The notes under the pieces are model-generated. The model was not told the origin of the DNA, did no database searches, and saw only the letters and a list, made by a program, of their open reading frames with translations. A stretch of DNA of 64,000 nt from Strigamia acuminata (Eukaryota > Arthropoda > Chilopoda > Geophilomorpha > Linotaeniidae): assembly GCA_949358305.1 (NCBI GenBank), contig OX442323.1, positions 1,302,001 through 1,366,000 on the forward strand. The letters are read 5' to 3'. This document shows, piece after piece, positions 61,201 through 64,000 of the stretch. Each line of letters starts with the position of its first letter. Position 1 is the first letter of the stretch. The translations under genes and the position numbers were made by a program.

Positions 61201-62052
61201 TTGTGTAAAGTGAATGTAACGTGTGTCAAAAGATACGGGTATTAGAGGCAAAATAGTGGGTCAGATATTATATCACACTTTGTTACTGCCACCACTCACC
61301 AGGGTGAACACGGGGCGGGGGACATCATTCTGGGATTGGGATTAAGATTGAGATTGAGATTGGTTAGATATTCATGACTGAGACTGGTTCGCTATTACAG
61401 TTTACAAATGTGGGTTTGCACTCTGTCCTTGGATATTTGTTAAATCGCTACATTGAATTCTGAAGATATTTATTTCTCGCATTGTTTACAAAATGAGCGA
61501 TTAAGTAAAAGTTGCGACGAGTATTTTATCGGTGCGTCGGATGGACAAAATTGAGTTAGGCTAATAGGCTGTAATACTGTAATAGTGTATTGATTTGATT
61601 GTATGATTAATTTTATCGACAAAAACGTGCATTAATTTTAAATTTTCTCTGTTAGTTTCTGGACATCGGTATTGTAACGACCATCGAGCTTAATCACAAG
61701 TCAATGGACAGTGCCAGGAAAGGACAAGAAGTGTGCATTAAAATTGAACCCAACTCTGGTGAAGCGCCGAAACTTTACGGTCGCCATTTCGAACACACCG
61801 ACCCATTAGTCAGCAAAGTAAAGATGATAATAAAAATAATAAAGAGAAAAGTTAAAAGTTAAACTTGTTATCAGTAAATCACGCCAGGTGTTGTGCTGAT
61901 AATGAGTGAAACTTGATAATAAGTTGAAATTATTATCATTTCAGATAACTCGACAATCGATTGATGTGTGTAAAGAATTTTTTCGTGACGATCTGCAGAA
62001 AGCCGATTGGCAGTTGATGGTTGAATTGAAGAAAATGTTTCAGATTGTATAA
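35796..62052 (+). CDS. EIF5B: eIF5B, translation initiation GTPase (22 coding exons)
   Basis: Homologue of bacterial IF2; it joins the 60S subunit to the initiation complex in the cytoplasm, using GTP. Exons: 35796-35842, 35931-36014, 36131-36209, 36265-36957, 37025-37138, 37204-37485, 37566-37716, 37790-38025, 38093-38440, 38558-38665, 38733-38843, 38927-38994, 39070-39211, 39305-39436, 39506-39688, 40812-40973, 41040-41171, 41255-41386, 53613-53689, 55495-55798, 61656-61817, 61945-62052. Phases fit throughout: 1284 aa (human 1220). Residues 1-690 are Lys/Glu-rich and disordered, with a KSD repeat. G domain: GHVDTGKT (701), DTPGHE (766), NKID (820) split by an intron between Lys and Ile, then [10 protein letters not shown]. 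Domains II-IV are complete ([30 protein letters not shown]). It looks functional. Introns 18 and 20 (12 and 6 kb) are full of inverted-repeat elements. Confidence 0.97.
38506..38549. repeat. (TTTC)n at an EIF5B intron 3' end
   Basis: About eleven TTTC copies, ending 8 bp before the exon 10 acceptor at 38558, so the repeat is the polypyrimidine tract. Smaller TTTC runs occupy the intron ahead of exon 3 (about 36072-36099) and the intron ahead of exon 12 (about 38898-38919). Confidence 0.9.
39689..40811. other. EIF5B intron 15
   Basis: A 1.1-kb intron between the G-domain exon and domain II. Apart from a GAAA run near 39803 and the palindromic element at 40303-40448 I see nothing coding. Confidence 0.6.
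40303..40448. mobile_element. Near-perfect 146-bp palindromic MITE
   Basis: Two arms of about 70 bp, inverted with very few mismatches around a short centre near 40373-40378, with ends TAGCTGCATTCAAAA and the inverse. The ends match the TAGGYGCATTCAAA family found elsewhere in the window. Non-coding. Confidence 0.85.
42508..43087 (-). mobile_element. Pogo/Tigger-type element, internally deleted
   Basis: Inverted termini CAGTCGAAACTCTTTATAAC (right end matching, inverted), TA at 42506-42507 and 43088-43089. 580 bp. It keeps the 5' end of a transposase frame on the minus strand (42641-42796). The right half has a triple CGATAATTCGTTATAG tandem. Same terminal sequence as 56132-56298 and 28690-28855. 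Confidence 0.85.
42641..42796 (-). pseudogene. Pogo-family transposase N-terminus relic
   Basis: About 52 codons from an ATG at 42796, with one in-frame TGA at codon 5. The rest matches the CENP-B/pogo helix-turn-helix pattern: [19 protein letters not shown], then [20 protein letters not shown]. This region normally binds the element's inverted ends. No catalytic DDE region follows. Confidence 0.8.
46028..46885. mobile_element. Non-autonomous hAT element with 8-bp target duplication
   Basis: Ends CAGTGTTGTATC and GATACAACACTG, flanked by the exact 8-bp duplication AAAAAAAG (46020-46027 and 46886-46893), the length typical of hAT transposons. Near each end are clustered GAACTAGTTC and AGAACTGAACT repeats. 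858 bp. Short frames inside (46170-46703 minus, 46204-46581 plus) have no clear transposase motif. Confidence 0.88.
47815..47965. repeat. GATCG/CGCATT minisatellite array
   Basis: About four degenerate units of GCATTTGTGCGATCGAATGC in alternating orientation, because the unit core is itself palindromic (CGATCG). Confidence 0.75.
48492..48716. repeat. GATCG/CGCATT minisatellite array
   Basis: About six units near 35 bp, of the form GGCCGCATTTGTGCGATCGAATG plus a GTTCGG spacer. The strand sense of the spacer switches once, at about 48590 (GTTCGGCC changes to GGCCGAACACC) and back at about 48655. Confidence 0.8.
49146..49350. repeat. GATCG/CGCATT minisatellite array
   Basis: About six units. 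The spacer CCGACGTTCGGCCGACGTTCGG is doubled in two of them. Flanked on the right by CAGCCGATTCCCGAAATAAATA, as at the other arrays. Confidence 0.8.
50456..50595. mobile_element. 140-bp TAGGTGCATTC-type MITE
   Basis: Ends TAGGTGCATTCAAAAACT and the inverse of TAGCTGCATTCAAAAAT. The inside is AT-rich and partly inverted (AACTAAAAT / ATTTTAATTTT). Non-coding. Confidence 0.75.
50875..51378. mobile_element. 504-bp TAGGCGCGTTC-type element
   Basis: Left end TAGGCGCGTTCAAAGTTT, right end CGAAACTTTGAATGCACTTA (inverted match). It contains a GACAGACGGACAGACAGACA run near 51134. It directly abuts the 178-bp element that follows. Confidence 0.65.
51378..51555. mobile_element. 178-bp MITE, copy 1
   Basis: Inverted ends TAAACTCTATTCCAAAAAG, extended inward to ATACTCCCATTGGTTGG. 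By eye it is identical over its whole length to 60993-61170 in another intron of the same gene. Confidence 0.85.
51561..51710. repeat. 25-bp tandem repeat, six copies
   Basis: Unit TTAGTTAWAATAAAACAAY plus ATTCCA or a variant. Six copies in register, then decaying copies to about 51815. It starts just after the 178-bp MITE. Confidence 0.9.
51816..53612. other. EIF5B intron 18, right part
   Basis: Contains the (TG)n tract at 52234-52279. Otherwise it is AT-rich, with no gene or clear element up to exon 19. Confidence 0.5.
52234..52279. repeat. (TG)n microsatellite
   Basis: 23 uninterrupted TG units. Confidence 0.97.
53712..54689. mobile_element. 978-bp CAGTAGAGYATCGATTATC element (pogo-like ends)
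   Basis: Ends CAGTAGAGTATCGATTATC and, inverted, CAGTAGAGCATCGATTATC, with TA at 53710-53711 and 54690-54691. This terminal form is usual in pogo/Tigger elements. No transposase frame remains. A second element is nested inside (54036-54431). Confidence 0.8.
54036..54431. mobile_element. TATACTC-type MITE, copy 1
   Basis: Ends TATACTCAAACCTACTCCAA and the inverse-like TTGGTTTGAGTATA. Inside it shares GTGTAGTGATMC, ACACCAGAA and GACATTGTAATCGATT with 57907-58329, so both belong to one family. Confidence 0.75.
55875..55930. repeat. (TTTTAA)n repeat
   Basis: Nine TTTTAA units in EIF5B intron 20, soon after the donor. Confidence 0.95.
56132..56298. mobile_element. 167-bp pogo-type MITE
   Basis: Ends CAGTCGAAACTCTTTATAAC and the inverse with one change, TA on both sides. 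A deletion derivative of the element type at 42508-43087, keeping only the two ends. Confidence 0.88.
57907..58329. mobile_element. TATACTC-type MITE, copy 2
   Basis: Inverted ends of about 47 bp, beginning TATACTCTTGTTCGACTCAA and ending with its inverse, almost perfect. The inside has no ORF of note. It lies in EIF5B intron 20. Confidence 0.85.
58690..59120. repeat. Fold-back block of short AGAGCGACGC repeats
   Basis: Left part (58697-58850) has about ten degenerate copies of GYAAKAGCGACGC; right part (59022-59110) has copies of the inverse (GCGTCGCTCTT, GGAGTCGCTCTT). Between them lies a tandem of TTTTTCATG and TTTTCTTCATG (58855-58950). Each side is a minisatellite that could pair with the other. 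Confidence 0.8.
59121..60992. other. EIF5B intron 20, right part
   Basis: AT-rich. It contains a GATCACAT tandem (59550-59570), a GTTCGTTTTGAGTACG / GAACTCAAAACGAA hairpin (59990-60030), and TTTTC runs (60598-60650). No exon is missing here: coding continues directly from exon 20 to exon 21. Confidence 0.5.
60993..61170. mobile_element. 178-bp MITE, copy 2
   Basis: Same sequence as 51378-51555. Flanking bases differ outside the TAAACTC...GAGTTTA ends, which sets the element limits. Confidence 0.85.
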
Positions 62053-62149
62053 GGAAACGTATGAGTTTGTCTTATTGTCATATTTAATGATTGAAATCAT
62101 GATGATATCGCTGTACTTACGATGGAAAGAAGGAAGGAAGAAAGGAAGG

Positions 62150-62155
62150 AATAAA
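62150..62155 (+). terminator. Poly(A) signal of EIF5B
   Basis: AATAAA 98 bp after the EIF5B stop codon (62050-62052), the first canonical signal downstream. Cleavage probably follows within 30 bp. Confidence 0.65.
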
Positions 62156-64000
62156 ACAAATTGTTGCATATTTCTGCTTTTTACTCTTTGTATTCCGCTG
62201 CAACTTAGATGCAATTAATTAATTATTTATTCATGAACAACTAGGTTTACTACATTAGAAATTTATATTTATTTCATTCGGGTCGAAATAAACATAAATA
62301 TGGCAATTTTGTTTCGAATGTTTTGGTTTTGCTAATTTATTAAGTGCAGTGGAGATGGATTGTGAAAAGAAACAATTTTCGGCCTCGTTAGCCCTCTTGA
62401 GATGCGAGTATTTTGGGAAAGTTGGTAAAGATTTCCGGTGTCGGCATCCGTTTTGCAACGTCATAATTTTATTTTTCAACTCGTTCACATTCCCAATCCC
62501 GTTGAGTTTGAGTTTGAGTTTTACTTCATTATCTATTCATTATCTATACTTCGGTTTTGCACATTTCATTCATTCTGTTGAAAAAATGTTTCTCATCACA
62601 TTTTCCAAGATTTTATTTTTACGTCCAAATTTCCTGTAATTAAATTTTTTTTTTTTAAAAGAAGGCTATTGCTAGCAGTTGTTAGGTCAAAAAGAGAAAG
62701 AAAATAGGGACTACTTTTTCAAGAAAAATTCGTAATCGGGGGGGGGGGGAGGGGAGAAAAAAAATGGGACAGCACAAGAAAATCTCAAATGTTGCTGCTT
62801 ACTCGACCTTGTTTCCTTCCAAATTATTCCATTTTTTTCGTCATACTTTTTACTATATTTTTCTTTTTCTTTTTCTTTTTTTTTTCTCCCTACTTAAAAA
62901 TTTCTTACAAAATGTTCACTTTAGTTTAAACGTGCTTCAAATGGACCCATTTTTGTGCAATATTCATTTTCTTCTTTTCTTTGGTTTTTCTTTTTTTCTT
63001 TTTTTACTTCACTAGCCAAGCAAAACAAGAAACATTATTGGAAATGACTAACTCGTTAGCACCCACTTTTTACTTGTAAAATTTTATTCCCAAACTCAAT
63101 ATGAGATGAGGTAATTTTCAGACAAATAACTTGCGCCAATATTTTCGCAATGAACAGCAGGTGAGACGGTGAGAAATTGAGACGAAATGAATTGAAGAAG
63201 CTCCGTTAGCTTAGCTGGATTGGATGTCATTCAGTTTTTTTACGTTTTGTCAATTTGCCAAAAACACAAATCGAAACACAGAGCAAATGAATTTTCATCG
63301 AAATTTGCCGATGACAATGACGACGACAACGGGAATGAGCGGATGAGTAAAGCGTTTTATTGGCAAAAATGATGGAAATTGAAACTCGAGCAGAGTGACC
63401 AAACCAAACGATCCCTGGACAGTTGGTTAACACGAGCGGCTCTAGGTCGTTGTTGTGTTTGATACTCCCTCAATGAGACGAGACGAGACGAGACGAGAGG
63501 AAGGAAATGGATTGGAATTGAATGGAATGGAATGGAATGGAATGGAGAGTAGCGGACGACAGCGACAGCCACAGCGACAGCCACAGCGACAGGAAGTTCT
63601 TGACGCCCATCCCTCTTTCCCTTTCCCTTCCCCTTTTCCTTTTCCTTTCCCTCTTTCTCTCTCTATCTCTTTCTCTCTCTCGCTCGTCCTCATCCAGATG
63701 GTTCTCTTCCGGTGGGAAGCCCTAAAATAGCGCGACGAGCGGAGCGGTTATACGGGCTTTGCATGCTTTGCCATCAGTCTAGACGTGTTTTCAATTTTCA
63801 TACTTTCCTTGTCGCTTTCTAAATCGACACATTTCCTTAAAAACACTTCTTTTATTTCTTCTTTTTGTTTTAAATAAATTATTACTATTTTATATTGTTA
63901 CACGCGCGCTAAAGCAAAAATGCGTGGTGAAAACCATTTGATTTCATTTAATTTCCTTTCCTTTCTATTTTTATCCATGATTTTTCTACTCGTCTTCCCC
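62156..64000. other. Right-hand intergenic region
   Basis: No supported gene. It contains poly-G and poly-T runs (62740-62752, 62860-62890), GAGAC and GGAAT tandems (63470-63545), and pyrimidine-rich CCTTTCC tracts (63610-63690). Open frames over the tandems reflect composition. Confidence 0.55.

Noticed and set aside
63357-63730. ORFs at the right edge
   Set aside because: Built from GAGAC, GGAAT and CCTTT tandems; low-complexity in every frame.

Overview
This is a 64 kb piece of an animal nuclear genome: AT-rich, intron-rich and loaded with transposable elements. Three conserved single-copy host genes can be rebuilt exon by exon with GT-AG junctions that hold phase: HELQ (minus, 17620-22439), calnexin (minus, 24255-33596) and EIF5B (plus, 35796-62052). 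A U1 snRNA gene (plus, 22887-23050) lies between HELQ and calnexin. Dense introns (13 coding exons in HELQ, 17 in calnexin, 22 in EIF5B), a pogo/Tigger relic, a hAT element and mariner-type termini point to an invertebrate metazoan. I cannot name the species from sequence alone.

The left 16 kb is a three-deep LTR-retrotransposon nest. The outer element is on the minus strand, with 815-bp LTRs at 477-1291 and 15168-15982, a G8A3 polypurine tract, a TATA box and a poly(A) signal; only one ORF of its own is left (1834-3018). A plus-strand Ty3/gypsy element (5' LTR 3123-3628, gag, protease, RT, RNase H, start of integrase) lies inside it and has lost its 3' end. The gypsy pol is in turn split by a young LTR element (6609-12414) with identical 457-bp LTRs, a 5-bp ATTTA target duplication, a 19-nt initiator-Met tRNA primer site and a 1062-aa ORF. 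That ORF resembles a Ty1/copia pre-integrase/integrase region, but its zinc finger and catalytic residues look degenerate and there is no reverse transcriptase.

From 16.6 kb on, introns and spacers are packed with short inverted-repeat elements. Several share TAGGYGCATTCAAA-like ends with apparent TA targets. Some of these carry an internal GC-rich array of about 35 bp rich in GATCG and GCGGCC, always flanked by the same inverted arms: an unusual minisatellite-bearing DNA element. A hAT element with a perfect 8-bp duplication (46028-46885) sits in one arm of an inverted repeat whose other arm preserves the empty site.

The host genes act in unrelated pathways: HELQ in DNA repair, calnexin in ER glycoprotein folding, eIF5B in ribosomal subunit joining. 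Calnexin and EIF5B are divergent, with 2.2 kb between start codons that may hold both promoters; that spacer contains two palindromic elements. I see no bacterial, viral-pathogen or toxin genes.
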